Below, piece by piece: positions 53,132 through 62,303 of a DNA stretch of 64,000 bases. Within the stretch, counting starts at the first letter, position 1, and each line of letters opens with the position of its first letter. The DNA comes from CAXXOK01 sp964640955 (lineage in GTDB: Bacteria > Bacillota > Clostridia > Christensenellales > Aristaeellaceae). Under the pieces are notes generated by a model that saw only the letters and a list, made by a program, of their open reading frames with translations, made no database searches and was not told the DNA's origin. The position numbers and the translations under genes were made by a program. The stretch is from the NCBI GenBank assembly GCA_964640955.1, contig CAZXJI010000011.1:1-64000 (forward strand), read 5' to 3'.

Positions 53132-53443
53132 TAATCTGGCCGTTTTGCATCACCCGCTTTACGATATTACGCGGATATCAACTTTTTATCAACCACTACA
53201 TTAATACGCATCAGACATGTGTTGACGTATGCCCGTATGCGGTTGGCAAACCCGAACCGAAGCAGACCGATTGCAGTAATTATGCCTTCGGTGGCGAATA
53301 CAAGATTAAGCGCAGCAAATGCCGCATTCTTTGCTCAAACTGCTTTGGCACGGAAAACGGCGGCCCGGCCCGGGCATCAAGGCAAGTATGGAATCAACGG
53401 CTGATCAGGGCTGCCCTGCGCAAAGAAAGTGAGGTATCCGTGC
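53132..53443. other. 310-bp gap between two-component system and reductase
   Basis: No gene supported; a plus-strand 61-codon frame lacks a ribosome site. Confidence 0.4.
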
Positions 53444-54226
53444 ATGAAAATTATGCTGATCCATAGCAGCGGCAGAACAAACGGCAATACGGAGCGCCTT
53501 TTGAGAACGCTGGAAAACGAACTGGTCAAGGCCGCCGAAAGGCAGCGAATCCCCATGGAAATCAGGTATGTCGCTCTTGCCGAAAGGGAGATTCACCCCT
53601 GCCGCGGATGCCGCCGCTGCTTCGACCGGGGGAGCTGTCCCTATCAGGATGCCGTGGCGGAAGTGGAAACGTTCATTACGGACTGCGATGCGCTGGTGCT
53701 TGCCGGCCCTGTTTATCTGGAAGATATCAACGGCATTATGAAAACCTGGATGGACAGGATGGCCTTTCAGGCCCACCGCCCGGCTTACTTTGGCAAATAC
53801 GCCGTTGCCCTCGCCACATCAGGCGCCGGGGCTTCCGGCCACGCCCAAAAGACGATGCGAAACGCCTTAATGGCATGGGGTTTTCATATCCTGTTCACAC
53901 GCAGATTCAGGATGGGCACCTATATGGAAGATACGCTCCTTGCGGAACGATATCGCGGGCAGCTGTCCGAAATGGCGATGACGCTGGTTACTTCCTTTCA
54001 AAAAAGCGCAGCTCAAAAGCCGACGCTGTTCTCGTTGGTTTCCTTCCACATTCAGCAGAAATACTATCGAACCAGCCCGCACGCGGGCGCGCTGGACCGT
54101 GCTTACTGGCAAGAAAAAGGCTGGCTCCATTCCGGTACGCACTTTTACATGCCGGTAAAATGCCAGCCCGTTAAGTTGTTGATTGCAAACGTTATCGGGG
54201 CGATTCTTTCCGCAGGGTTTCTCTGA
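53444..54226 (+). CDS. Flavodoxin-like NADPH-dependent FMN reductase family protein
   Basis: 260 aa from the ATG behind AAAGTGAGG. FMN phosphate loop HSSGRTNGNTERLL, Cys-rich PCRGCRRCFDRGSCPYQD, then CDALVLAGPVYLEDINGIMK and ALATSGAGASGHAQKTM. Pattern of iron-sulfur-linked flavodoxin-like oxidoreductases. A long C-terminal extension has a helix (LIANVIGAILSAGFL). Substrate unknown. Confidence 0.82.
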   Translation: MKIMLIHSSGRTNGNTERLLRTLENELVKAAERQRIPMEIRYVALAEREIHPCRGCRRCFDRGSCPYQDAVAEVETFITDCDALVLAGPVYLEDINGIMKTWMDRMAFQAHRPAYFGKYAVALATSGAGASGHAQKTMRNALMAWGFHILFTRRFRMGTYMEDTLLAERYRGQLSEMAMTLVTSFQKSAAQKPTLFSLVSFHIQQKYYRTSPHAGALDRAYWQEKGWLHSGTHFYMPVKCQPVKLLIANVIGAILSAGFL

Positions 54227-54455
54227 GGCGCAATAACCGGCCCAAAGCGGTCTTCGTTTTCCCGCCGCTTCCGGCCCGCGAGGACGCCCGCATTTTATTG
54301 GTATGCGGTTTCATTTTATGGGCGAAACGGATGCGAGTAATGTCGAATTACGGAAAATACGCGGTGCAGGATAACGCCGTCTGCTTTGAAAAGATGCTGT
54401 CGTATTGATCCGGCCCTGCCCTGTGCATCCCAACCTTCGACGTCCCAAGCAGCGG

Positions 54456-55250
54456 TCATACACAAAGCAGTCTCCCCAATGCCTGCATCACGGCTGCCCA
54501 CGCCGCCGAGTGTGGATCGATCAGTCTGAAGTGGTCGGTTTGGGGAAGAATTGTCAGCTCGGCCGCATCCCCTGCCGTGGCCGCCCCTTGGCAATACTCC
54601 CGGCTTTGTATAACAGGGACGTCCGTGTCCGAATCCCCATGAAACAAAAGTTGCGGTACGTGCATGGGCAATAATTCGATCGGCGATGCGCTGCGGTAGC
54701 GATCGGGAAATTCCCATGGGGTACCGCCGATGAGGCTGGCGACGGGGCTATCTGCTTGATGCCGAGCATCCGTTTCCCACATTTTTTTCAAATCCGGGAT
54801 GCCGGCTAAGCTGATTACGCCCCTGACCGGTATGCGCAGAAAATCGCCCATCCCGTCCCGCTCCGCCAAGTGGGCTCTGGATGCCAGCCAGAGCGCCAGA
54901 TGCCCGCCCGCCGAATGTCCGAGGATCGCCACGCGGGAAAGGTCCAAGGGAAAATCCTCTTCCAACCGGGCCAGGTGATTTACGGCATCTACGGCATCGC
55001 TAAACGTTTCGGGCCAGCCCCCTCCGGGTTCACCGACGCGCCGGTATTCCACATTCCAGGTCGCGTATCCCTTCCCTCCCAGGGACTCGTCAAGCGAGCT
55101 AATTTCCGCAAGCCCGTATTTTGCTTTCCAAAACCCTCCGTGAATCGTAACGACGACGGGGCACTTCCCGGCTGTGTCGGGCACGCGCAGAATGCCGAAT
55201 TGGGAAGGCTGGTTCCCATAGGCCCTTTGAAAAGAAGACAGGATCGCCAT
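54456..55250 (-). CDS. Alpha/beta hydrolase, esterase type
   Basis: 264 aa from ATG 55250 (a GTG precedes it) behind AAAGGGG. Oxyanion motif TIHGGFWKAKYG, nucleophile elbow GHSAGGHLALWLA, acid/His region LLFHGDSDTDVPVIQS and QTDHFRLIDP. Resembles kynurenine formamidase/BD-FAE-like esterases. Followed by another hydrolase gene in the upstream position, 90 nt away, probably one operon. Confidence 0.82.
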   Translation of the reverse strand: MAILSSFQRAYGNQPSQFGILRVPDTAGKCPVVVTIHGGFWKAKYGLAEISSLDESLGGKGYATWNVEYRRVGEPGGGWPETFSDAVDAVNHLARLEEDFPLDLSRVAILGHSAGGHLALWLASRAHLAERDGMGDFLRIPVRGVISLAGIPDLKKMWETDARHQADSPVASLIGGTPWEFPDRYRSASPIELLPMHVPQLLFHGDSDTDVPVIQSREYCQGAATAGDAAELTILPQTDHFRLIDPHSAAWAAVMQALGRLLCV

Positions 55251-55340
55251 CACAAACCCCTTTGTATTTTCATAGAATTTTGCCTTGCCGCGCCAGATAA
55301 CCCCTGCGGATCAGCTCCGGAAACGCGGCGAGCCGGTTCG

Positions 55341-56183
55341 TCAGCTTTTTCCGCTGGACGGGACGCGCGCCAGAAAAGCGTCGATGTAGCGGTAGAATTC
55401 CTCCTCATCGGACAGATGCACGTTATGGTCCGGCTGGGACATTTCGCAGGCGGTGCAATCGGCGAGCAGCGATTGCATCTTTGCAAGCTCAGCATCCGAC
55501 ACGGCTTCGTGGCTTTTCGACCGTATCAGCAAAACGGGGCACTTTATTTTCGGCAGCAGATCGTACCAGGCAACGTACTGCCCGATGCCTGAGGCTATTG
55601 CGCTTGAACGGAACATCATTTGATAGCCTTCCACGGTTTCAACTAGGCTGTTCATAAAGTATTGGTATTCCAGCTCGGAACAGGCCATTTCCTTAAGATA
55701 GTCTATCGCCTCTTTTCTGGAGGCAAACGGCAAAGGCCACCTCCGGGTCGGATCGTTGCGCCCCCACACCTCCGGCCCCTGCGGCTTTGGAGGGCCAGCA
55801 GCCGATTTGTCGAGGATCGCTACCGCTTTAACATATTGGGGGTACAGCGCGGCCAGATAGCCGGCCACGGCGCCGCCCATCGAGTGGCCGATGACGATGG
55901 CGGATCGAAGGTTCAGGTGCATCAGCAAATGGATGACATCGTCGGCCATTTCCCGATCAGTATACCCGACTTCCGGGGCGCCGCTCAGGCCGTGCCCCCG
56001 CTGGTCCGGTGCGATAACGCGGTACCGGTCTGAGTAGTGCTGCATAAAATCATACCACGTTTCCGCCCTTCCGCACCTGCCGTGCAGGCAAACGACGCCC
56101 GGCCCTTCCGTTTGGGTATCCATATAGAACATATCCAGGCCGCTTATCTTGACCATGCTCCTGAACACTTTTGCTTTTTGCAT
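55341..56183 (-). CDS. Alpha/beta hydrolase
   Basis: 280 aa from ATG 56183 behind AAGGAG. VVCLHGRCGRAETW (oxyanion), nucleophile elbow VIGHSMGGAVAGYLA, then VLLIRSKSHEAVSDAEL (Asp region partly altered) and QPDHNVHLSDEEEFYRYI with the His. Lid region PPKPQGPEVWGRNDPTRRWP. Substrate unknown. Confidence 0.85.
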   Translation of the reverse strand: MQKAKVFRSMVKISGLDMFYMDTQTEGPGVVCLHGRCGRAETWYDFMQHYSDRYRVIAPDQRGHGLSGAPEVGYTDREMADDVIHLLMHLNLRSAIVIGHSMGGAVAGYLAALYPQYVKAVAILDKSAAGPPKPQGPEVWGRNDPTRRWPLPFASRKEAIDYLKEMACSELEYQYFMNSLVETVEGYQMMFRSSAIASGIGQYVAWYDLLPKIKCPVLLIRSKSHEAVSDAELAKMQSLLADCTACEMSQPDHNVHLSDEEEFYRYIDAFLARVPSSGKS

Positions 56184-56358
56184 TTTCTTCTTTCTCCTTG
56201 TCCGTTGGTGCATTCATTCTACCGGATTCGGCGAAACGGTGTCAAGCCGTGCCCGAAAATCGATGCGCAGGGAGAAAGCATAGCGGCGAGCAGGGAAACC
56301 GGAGAAGGCCTGGATAATCAGGGTGGGACGTTTGGCGACGTTCCCCGCAGGACGGTTT

Positions 56359-57079
56359 CTATCGGCAATAAGCCTCGATAGCCCGCTCGGCATATTCGGC
56401 CGTGACTTCGTCGCCGACCCTGTCAATGTTTTCCGTCATGCTTCCGCCTCCGCTGTATGCGGCCCCCAGTGATAGCGGGATCTCGTTGGTGCAATTGTAA
56501 TAGTGTTCGCCGATAAATTTCTGTAGCTTTGTAACCTGCTCGCGTACCTGAGGATTATCAACCGGTCGATCCTTCAGGGCATGGAACTCTGCGATGACGC
56601 CGAGAAGGGCCTGAGCCAGCGCCATTTCCTGCTCCCGGCCGCGCCCTTTGCTCTTCTCCTCAAGCTCGTGATAGGCGGGCGTCGAGCCCCAGCTTTCTTT
56701 GGTTTGCGCGGCATACTCGTCGATCTTTATCGTGCCGAACGTGCTAAAGGTCCTTCTTTTCACCCCGATCAGCTTTATTCCTCGAGCAAGTGCAATTAGA
56801 TTTTCCAAGTGCCCTTTCCGCATTTCGAGCAGAGCGATCTGTTGCTTAAACGCCTTATTCCGGTTAAAGGCCGGGCTTTCAACGATGCTCCGTATATCTT
56901 TGAGCGAAAATTGAAGCTCTTTGAAAAGCAGGATGCACTACAGTTTGTCCAGCGCCGCGCGCCATACAGCCTGTAGCCGGAAGCCGAAATTTCCGTGGGC
57001 CTGAGCAGCCCGATCTGATCGTAGCGGTGAAGTGCGCGTATACTTACGCCCGTTTTTTTCTGACTTCATGAACCGTCAT
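56359..57079 (-). pseudogene. Broken MerR/TipA-like regulator
   Basis: The ATG at 57079 follows GAGGAGG. MTVHEVRKK is then interrupted: a seven-A run (about 57052-57058) is one base short, after which the frame continues as GVSIRALHRYDQIGLLRPTE and ISASGYRLYG. A second shift near 56966 and a TAG near 56945 precede CILLFKELQFSLKDIRSIVE. The intact C-terminal TipAS domain (56823-56359) has GRGREQEMALAQALLGVIAE and KFIGEHYYNCTNEI. Complete homologues bind thiopeptide-type drugs. Clearly decayed, or with sequencing errors at the A-run. Confidence 0.75.
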
Positions 57080-57154
57080 CACGATTCGCACCTCCTCACA
57101 GAACTATGATAAACGCTGACGTTGCATCAGAGTCAATACTTTTACACGAACCAT

Positions 57155-57185
57155 CCCCCGGCCAAGCCGGGGGAGTCGTTTTTAA
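57155..57185 (+). terminator. GC-rich hairpin with T-run
   Basis: CCCCCGGC, loop CAA, GCCGGGGG, then AGTCGTTTTTAAT. It has no plus-strand gene before it, so it may be a remnant, for example of an IS200/IS605-type element end. Confidence 0.5.
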
Positions 57186-57249
57186 TAAGAGGGAAATTAC
57201 CGCAAAGGGCAGATTTGCCTTGGATTTTATTCAACTTATAGCATTTTAT

Positions 57250-57870
57250 TTACAGCGGCCAGTTGTCTCTTTGGATTGGCTTTCCGTGGGCGGGACAAAT
57301 CCAGCGGAAAGAATAATCCGACACTTTCTGAATTGAATCCATCAGAATCGAAGTATTCCAGTTCCATCCCGATGGATAGGGCGTTAAGCGACCCTTTTTG
57401 TTTTTTACAAGGTCTCCCGCGAAGAGAACATCCTCAAAAAGCAGGCACACATGCCCGGGCGTATGTCCGGGAGATGGAATGACCTTTACGCCTCCGATAC
57501 ATTGTTTTGGATTGTAGACGGATAGCTTTTCCGGCTTTGGTACTCCGAAAACGCGAGCCAGATACTTCTTGAATCCCGGGCGGGGTATCTGACCGAGGAT
57601 ATAGGGTATATCCTCCTGAGACGACCATAATTGAGCTCCTGATAATTTTTGCAGCATCACGGCATTTCCAATATGGTCGATGTCGTGATGCGTTAATAGG
57701 ACATGCTTTATATCCTGAACAGGAACGTTCATCGATGCCAGCTCTTTCACAAGCCTTCTGCCCACCCAGGGTAATCCCGTATCAATCAAGATAATTTCTT
57801 CTCCGAGGACGAGATAGGCGTAAGCGCCGTAGGTGACATCCAGAGCAAATACATTTTCCGTTATTTTCAT
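57250..57870 (-). CDS. Metallo-beta-lactamase-fold hydrolase
   Basis: A 206-aa protein. Metal motif THHDIDHIG (the HxHxDH first His-x-His reads His-x-Asp), third His in PSPGHTPGHVCL, Asp in VLFAGDLV, last His in CPAHGKPI. A glyoxalase II-like MBL-fold enzyme. The N-terminus MKITENVFALDV is typical. Substrate unknown. Precedes an AT-richer segment with mixed small genes. Confidence 0.85.
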   Translation of the reverse strand: MKITENVFALDVTYGAYAYLVLGEEIILIDTGLPWVGRRLVKELASMNVPVQDIKHVLLTHHDIDHIGNAVMLQKLSGAQLWSSQEDIPYILGQIPRPGFKKYLARVFGVPKPEKLSVYNPKQCIGGVKVIPSPGHTPGHVCLLFEDVLFAGDLVKNKKGRLTPYPSGWNWNTSILMDSIQKVSDYSFRWICPAHGKPIQRDNWPL

Positions 57871-58044
57871 GGTTGCGGCTCCTCCTTAAGCAGTCCACGC
57901 TGTAAAAGGCTGTTATTAACGGCTTATCTCCCTATAATCTATCAATTGACTGTGCTACCCGCTTGGGGCGCGCCGTGTTCTGCGTATTCGCGATTGAAGA
58001 GCGTGTATATACGATAACCCGAGAGTGCCGTAAAATGGCCTTCG

Positions 58045-58566
58045 TTATTTATCGTTCAACAATACATACGACGGATGATATAATCCTGTCGGTTTGTAGA
58101 AATTCTCCCCAATATACCGGAATCCCAGTTTTTTCAACAGCTTTTTCGAAGCCTCGTTTTGCGGATGGTGCCCCGCGTACAGCTTTTCCGCCTTTAAAAC
58201 GGAAAAGCTATAATCGATGACAGTCTTCGCTGCTTCGGAAGCATACCCCATTCCCCAAAACCTCTTACGCAGATGAAACCCGATTTCATAAGCGTGGCTT
58301 TCGCTCTTGAACGGACGAACGCCGCAGCAGCCGATCAGCTCCTCCGTGGGCAGGTTGAAGATAGGCCAGTACTGTACGTGAAACAGTTTATCGTTATTGA
58401 TTTCCGTTTCCAAACGGCTGACGATATCCTGCTGCGTAAACACACCCGTTGCGCAAATATACCGCGTAACCTCCTTGTCTCCCCACAGGAGGGCGGCCAG
58501 GTTCAAATCGTTGTCGCCCCATTTTGAAAAGCCGATTCGTTCCGTTTTAATGAAATATTCTCGCAT
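58045..58566 (-). CDS. GNAT N-acetyltransferase
   Basis: 173 aa from ATG 58566 with GAGG upstream; longer in-frame starts lack such a site. RimJ/RimL-like: FIKTERIGFSKW, FNLPTEELIGCCGVRPF, YEIGFHLRKRFWGMGYASEA (acetyl-CoA loop), then GHHPQNEASKKLLKKLGFRY. Target unknown. Confidence 0.88.
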   Translation of the reverse strand: MREYFIKTERIGFSKWGDNDLNLAALLWGDKEVTRYICATGVFTQQDIVSRLETEINNDKLFHVQYWPIFNLPTEELIGCCGVRPFKSESHAYEIGFHLRKRFWGMGYASEAAKTVIDYSFSVLKAEKLYAGHHPQNEASKKLLKKLGFRYIGENFYKPTGLYHPSYVLLNDK

Positions 58567-58925
58567 TTCATACCTCATGTCTGTTGTACTAAGGAAGTGC
58601 TGAATAATCATGACGGTGTTCAACGCCTCTCCGACGCCCCCCTGCTGTCCGTTCTCGAGGATTGCAAAGGAGTGGGTCAAGCTGTTTCATTATACCAGAT
58701 TTATTCTTGGAATGAAGGCGTTTCACTATTATATGACGATCAACCCTTAATTATGTATGCAAGAATTGGATTGGCAGGCAACCGCGGTCAGGCGGTCCGC
58801 ACGTCGGTTATGGCAATTTAGGTATTGTAGTTTTGCTTTGAACGCGTAGCATGATATAATCGGGAATAGAGCTTGCCGGTTTGTTATTCTCCTTTTCTAT
58901 AAAGAAATTTTGAGGAGGGACCAAC

Positions 58926-59495
58926 ATGATATACCGTCAAAGGAAATATCCTTTGTTTTCAGCCTGCGGATTGAATTGCGGCCTGTGTCCTCGCTATCAT
59001 ACGGACGGAGCGTCCAAGTGTCCCGGTTGCGCTGGGGAGGGCTTTTCCGCAAAACATCCTTCTTGCGGTGCTCTATCTTGCAGTCAGCGCCACGAGGTTG
59101 AATTTTGCTGTCTGTGCGAAGAATACCCTTGCAATAAGTATGATGGCGTTGATATCGCCGATTCCTTCATTACGCATATGAACCAACTCAAAGATTTCGA
59201 GAAAGCAAAAAACATCGGGCTGGATGCTTATGAAGCTGAACTGAATAACAGAGTCGCATTATTAAAATATCTGTTGGAGAACTTTGATGACGGACGGCGA
59301 AAGAGTTTTTTCTGTATTGCGGTCAATTTACTAGACTTACCAGATACGGAATATGTAATAGCACAGATTAAGGATCAAACGCGCAGAGACATCCCCCAAA
59401 AAGGAAAAGCTGCCGTTGCTGTTCGTATATTTCAAGCTATGGCAGAGAAAAGGAATATCACGCTGCAGCTACGCAAGAAGCCTAAATCTTCGTAA
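58926..59495 (+). CDS. DUF3795 cysteine-rich protein
   Basis: 189 aa behind TTGAGGAGGG. The N-terminal half has FSACGLNCGLCPRYHTDGAS, KCPGCAGEG and CCLCEEYPCNKYD, the DUF3795 cysteine pattern, which may bind a metal. The C-terminal half is helical. Function unknown. A co-oriented amidotransferase-like gene follows after 52 nt. Confidence 0.8.
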   Translation: MIYRQRKYPLFSACGLNCGLCPRYHTDGASKCPGCAGEGFSAKHPSCGALSCSQRHEVEFCCLCEEYPCNKYDGVDIADSFITHMNQLKDFEKAKNIGLDAYEAELNNRVALLKYLLENFDDGRRKSFFCIAVNLLDLPDTEYVIAQIKDQTRRDIPQKGKAAVAVRIFQAMAEKRNITLQLRKKPKSS

Positions 59496-59547
59496 TCAAT
59501 TTCTGCTTCAAAGAACCTAAGGGGGCCCTGATCAGTGAGGTTATATT

Positions 59548-60264
59548 ATGTATTCAACGATTAAGATAGGCGTAATTGGCGATTATGACGGTCGCCCATC
59601 GCATATGGCAACCGATGAAGCAATAAAGCATTGCGCTTGTCACTTGGGTCTGAAGCCGGAAATACAGTGGCTCCCCACCGTCTCCCTTGAGACAGGCAGG
59701 GAGCAAAGTTTGAACGGTTTCGATGCTTTTTGGTGCGCTCCGGGTAACCCTTATAAAAGTGCGCAAGGAGCAATGAATGCAATACAGTTTGCAAGAGAAA
59801 ACAACCACCCATTCATTGGGACCTGTGGAGGCTTTCAACATGTTGTGTTAGAGTTTGCCCGCGACGTACTCAGTTTAATTGAGGTTAAGCAGATTGATTT
59901 TGACCCATACACACCTAATCTATTCATCTCAGCCCTCAATTGCTCACTCATCGGAGAAACGAGAAACATTAATTTAACCAAAGGAACCAAGGCTGCCCAA
60001 ATCTATAATACAAAAAAAGCGGAAGAGCGATACAATTGCAATTTCGAGTTGAATGATCAATTTAGAAACCAATTAACGGCCTTTGGCTTTGTGGTTGCAG
60101 GAACTGACGAGGCTGGTCACGCAAGGATACTGGAAATGCCTCAGAACAAGTTTTTCATTGCAACGCTTTTTCAGCCACAATTGAGCTCAACACCGGGAAA
60201 TCCACATAAGCTCATCCTTGCTTTTTTAAAAAGTGCGGATAAATCCAACCAAAGGCAAACATAG
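59548..60264 (+). CDS. Stand-alone CTP-synthase-like glutamine amidotransferase domain
   Basis: A 238-aa protein. N-terminal KIGVIGDYDGRPSHMATDEA, oxyanion-like FWCAPGNPYKSAQGAMNAI, the nucleophile in FIGTCGGFQHVVLEFARDV. The place where CTP synthase has H-P-E reads FQPQLSSTPGNPHKL, so the catalytic His-Glu pair is missing. Either a variant mechanism or a non-catalytic domain. No synthetase domain is beside it. Confidence 0.75.
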   Translation: MYSTIKIGVIGDYDGRPSHMATDEAIKHCACHLGLKPEIQWLPTVSLETGREQSLNGFDAFWCAPGNPYKSAQGAMNAIQFARENNHPFIGTCGGFQHVVLEFARDVLSLIEVKQIDFDPYTPNLFISALNCSLIGETRNINLTKGTKAAQIYNTKKAEERYNCNFELNDQFRNQLTAFGFVVAGTDEAGHARILEMPQNKFFIATLFQPQLSSTPGNPHKLILAFLKSADKSNQRQT

Positions 60265-60554
60265 CTTTGGCAATTACAGTTTGTTGGGTTGCTATGAGAT
60301 ATTTGTTGACTGATGCCGAAAACCATTCATGCAGATTTCCGAGTTTGCCTTTATGAACGACGACACTTCCTTAATCCACCTTGAATGTTACAAGAGATAA
60401 AACAGGCTAACGCTGTGTCGGTCTATTTTTCGTTTGCAGATATTTTAATCTACCTCGTTATCAGTTATTATTTAATCGACCGAATACGTATATAAATCTG
60501 AATTTGCGTACATTGTGTATATAATAACAATGTTGGTCGTTAAGAGAGAATACA

Positions 60555-61073
60555 ATGAATGCATTTCTTACAGTAATACCGCTTATTGTTATAAGGTTCG
60601 GACTTTTAGGAATATTAGACAAGAAAGCACTACGACGCGCTGCCCTTTTCGCTCCGCTGCTTGGGAAAGAAAAAGTGGCGTACTGGTTTTATCAAACTTC
60701 TAATATTGCATTTTTCGTATATCTGTGTTTTCTCAGGATTACGACCGACCCATTCTGGCTTTATACAGGATTGGTGATATATGGATTGGGAGTCTTGCTG
60801 TGTGTTAGATCCGTAATTGATTTTGCCAGACCAAAGGAGAACGGTATCAATGTTTCTGGGCTCTACAGGATTTCCCGCAATCCGATGTATCTGGCATATT
60901 TCGTCCTCTTTTTTGGTTGTGTGCTGCTCACACGCTCTTTGATACTGTTTATTATACTATTCGTTTTTCAAATATCAGCACATTGGATTATCCGGTCGGA
61001 AGAACGATGGTGCATTGATAAGTTTGGCGAGGAATATGTTAATTACATGTGCAAGGTAAGGCGTTACATCTAG
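60555..61073 (+). CDS. Isoprenylcysteine carboxyl methyltransferase-like membrane protein
   Basis: A 172-aa protein. Four or five helices; the family motif GLYRISRNPMYLAYFVLFFG and the C-terminal RSEERWCIDKFGEEYVNYM match the SAM-binding part of ICMT/PEMT proteins. It probably methylates a lipid or small molecule. RBS is weak (AAGAGAG). Last gene before the right island junction. Confidence 0.8.
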   Translation: MNAFLTVIPLIVIRFGLLGILDKKALRRAALFAPLLGKEKVAYWFYQTSNIAFFVYLCFLRITTDPFWLYTGLVIYGLGVLLCVRSVIDFARPKENGINVSGLYRISRNPMYLAYFVLFFGCVLLTRSLILFIILFVFQISAHWIIRSEERWCIDKFGEEYVNYMCKVRRYI

Positions 61074-61245
61074 AGGTATTTCTTCAAATGAGCATTATAA
61101 AATCTGCTGAATAACATCTTGCATGTTTTTCGTCCTTTTATTCTGACTTCTTTATTGATGAATACGACTTGTAGATTCTATTGTGGAAGTTGATATAATA
61201 AACGCATTCTGGGGGACATTCAGAAAAAAGTATCCTGCGGGGACC

Positions 61246-61297
61246 GCGGCCTGCCGGAACTGCACTTACTTGTGCAATTATATTTCCAGCAGGCCGC
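61246..61297. repeat. Nested hairpin near the right end
   Basis: GCGGCCTGCCGGAA pairs with TTCCAGCAGGCCGC, with TGCAC/GTGCA inside. The stretch 61074-61540 otherwise holds no gene. Confidence 0.5.
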
Positions 61298-61540
61298 ATA
61301 ATTGGCGTATAATAACCATACGTCGATTTTTATGGCGCGTGACCGATCAGCTAAACATAGGATCAGCCGTGCAGGTCAGTTCCGCTATGGTTTGGAACAT
61401 TCAGCTATAACGCGATCTTTTCTTGACACCTGCTCCTCCTCTTTGAATGCCTGAACATCATTCATTCTAGCGGAGTATCAATGGCTTTGCCATTACTTTA
61501 TGAAATTGCAAACTCTATTATATTCCACCCGATTCTTTGC

Positions 61541-61612
61541 AAACTGGGGGTGCAGACGAAAAGCTTGGGGCTCAGTGCCTGAGTCCAACTTTTCGTCCGC
61601 ACCCCCAGTTTT
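61541..61612. repeat. Long near-perfect palindrome
   Basis: Left arm AAACTGGGGGTGCAGACG and right arm, reversed, AAACTGGGGGTGCGGACG, continuing to CTCAG/CTGAG around loop TGC. About 34 nt per arm with three or four mismatches. No gene. Confidence 0.75.
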
Positions 61613-61675
61613 CCCGAAATTCACGCAAATTCCGTCACAGCTCGAATTCCTTTGCCCTGTAAGGCATGCAACACA

Positions 61676-61720
61676 AAAGACGCTGGAGAACCTCGCTTTT
61701 CGAGGTTCTCCAGCGTCTTT
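61676..61720 (+). terminator. Perfect 20-bp hairpin at the right end of the island
   Basis: AAAGACGCTGGAGAACCTCG, loop CTTTT, exact complement. GGAGAACCTCGCTTTTCGAG resembles GGAGAACCTTGATTTTCCTA at 17346 near the left end, so both ends may share this motif. Confidence 0.75.
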
Positions 61721-61773
61721 TAACTTCTTATATTTTCTGGTATTTTCCGTCAACGTCCGAATGAACTTACGCA

Positions 61774-61828
61774 TCGAAATCAGGTGACGGGCAACCGTCC
61801 GTGGGTTCGAATCCCACCCGCTCCGCCA
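61774..61828 (+). tRNA. 3' half of the split tRNA-Ser(CGA)
   Basis: Starts at TCGAAATC, then AGG of the anticodon stem, the long variable arm (TGACGGGCAACCGTC), T-arm GTGGGTTCGAATCCCAC, CCGCTCC acceptor strand and CCA. It pairs with the 5' half at 17277-17318. This is the right junction of the island. Confidence 0.9.
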
Positions 61829-61833
61829 CTCAT

Positions 61834-61867
61834 AAGGCTTTCCTCGTTTTGAGGAAGGCCGTTTTTT
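61834..61867 (+). terminator. Terminator of the split tRNA-Ser
   Basis: AAGGCTTTCCTC, loop GTTTT, GAGGAAGGCC, GTTTTTT. Relative of the terminator at 17565. Confidence 0.8.
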
Positions 61868-62303
61868 GATTCTGCAAACATGTGGTTTTACCCGCCGCCG
61901 CTGATTCTTTGTACACCGGGGTCGCCGCCACTCCCCGGTTCGGCCGGGGTTCGTTGCGGGCGGTGCATTATGCGCTTCAATTTTTCGCTGTAAAGCCTGC
62001 CCACTGCGCAGATGCTTGCTGGTAAACGATAACGATTGTAACATAAATTTTCTATAAGCCATGGCAAGAAACGCATATGGAACTCTATGCGAACGCCGAC
62101 GGCATTGGGAAGATATATATTGATTGAGGTAAGTGCTGAGTAAAGGCTCTTCGCGTCTGCCTTCGTATAGCGCCGCCGCTTCGGGCTCAAAAACCTTGAA
62201 AGAGCGACGCTATTCCCGGGGTTTTCCTCCCTGGAATCGGCGGCGCTCCGCATCGGCGGCCGCAAAGCGGAATTGGAAAGCGTGATTTTAGGAGCGTGGA
62301 ATT
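61868..62303. other. Right flank, 435 bp without a confident gene
   Basis: Two overlapping minus-strand frames run across the tRNA half and terminator region; neither has a ribosome site or known domain. Contains CCCCGG/CCGGGG and GCGGCGC-type inverted stretches. Confidence 0.35.

Noticed and set aside
17319..61773. Self-transmissible conjugative element or prophage
   Set aside because: No relaxase, coupling ATPase, type IV secretion, terminase, capsid or lysis gene can be found, so only an integrated island is supported.
61493..62062. Minus-strand 189-codon frame with WDSNPRT
   Set aside because: Again the reverse of the tRNA-Ser 3' half plus palindromes; no ribosome site.
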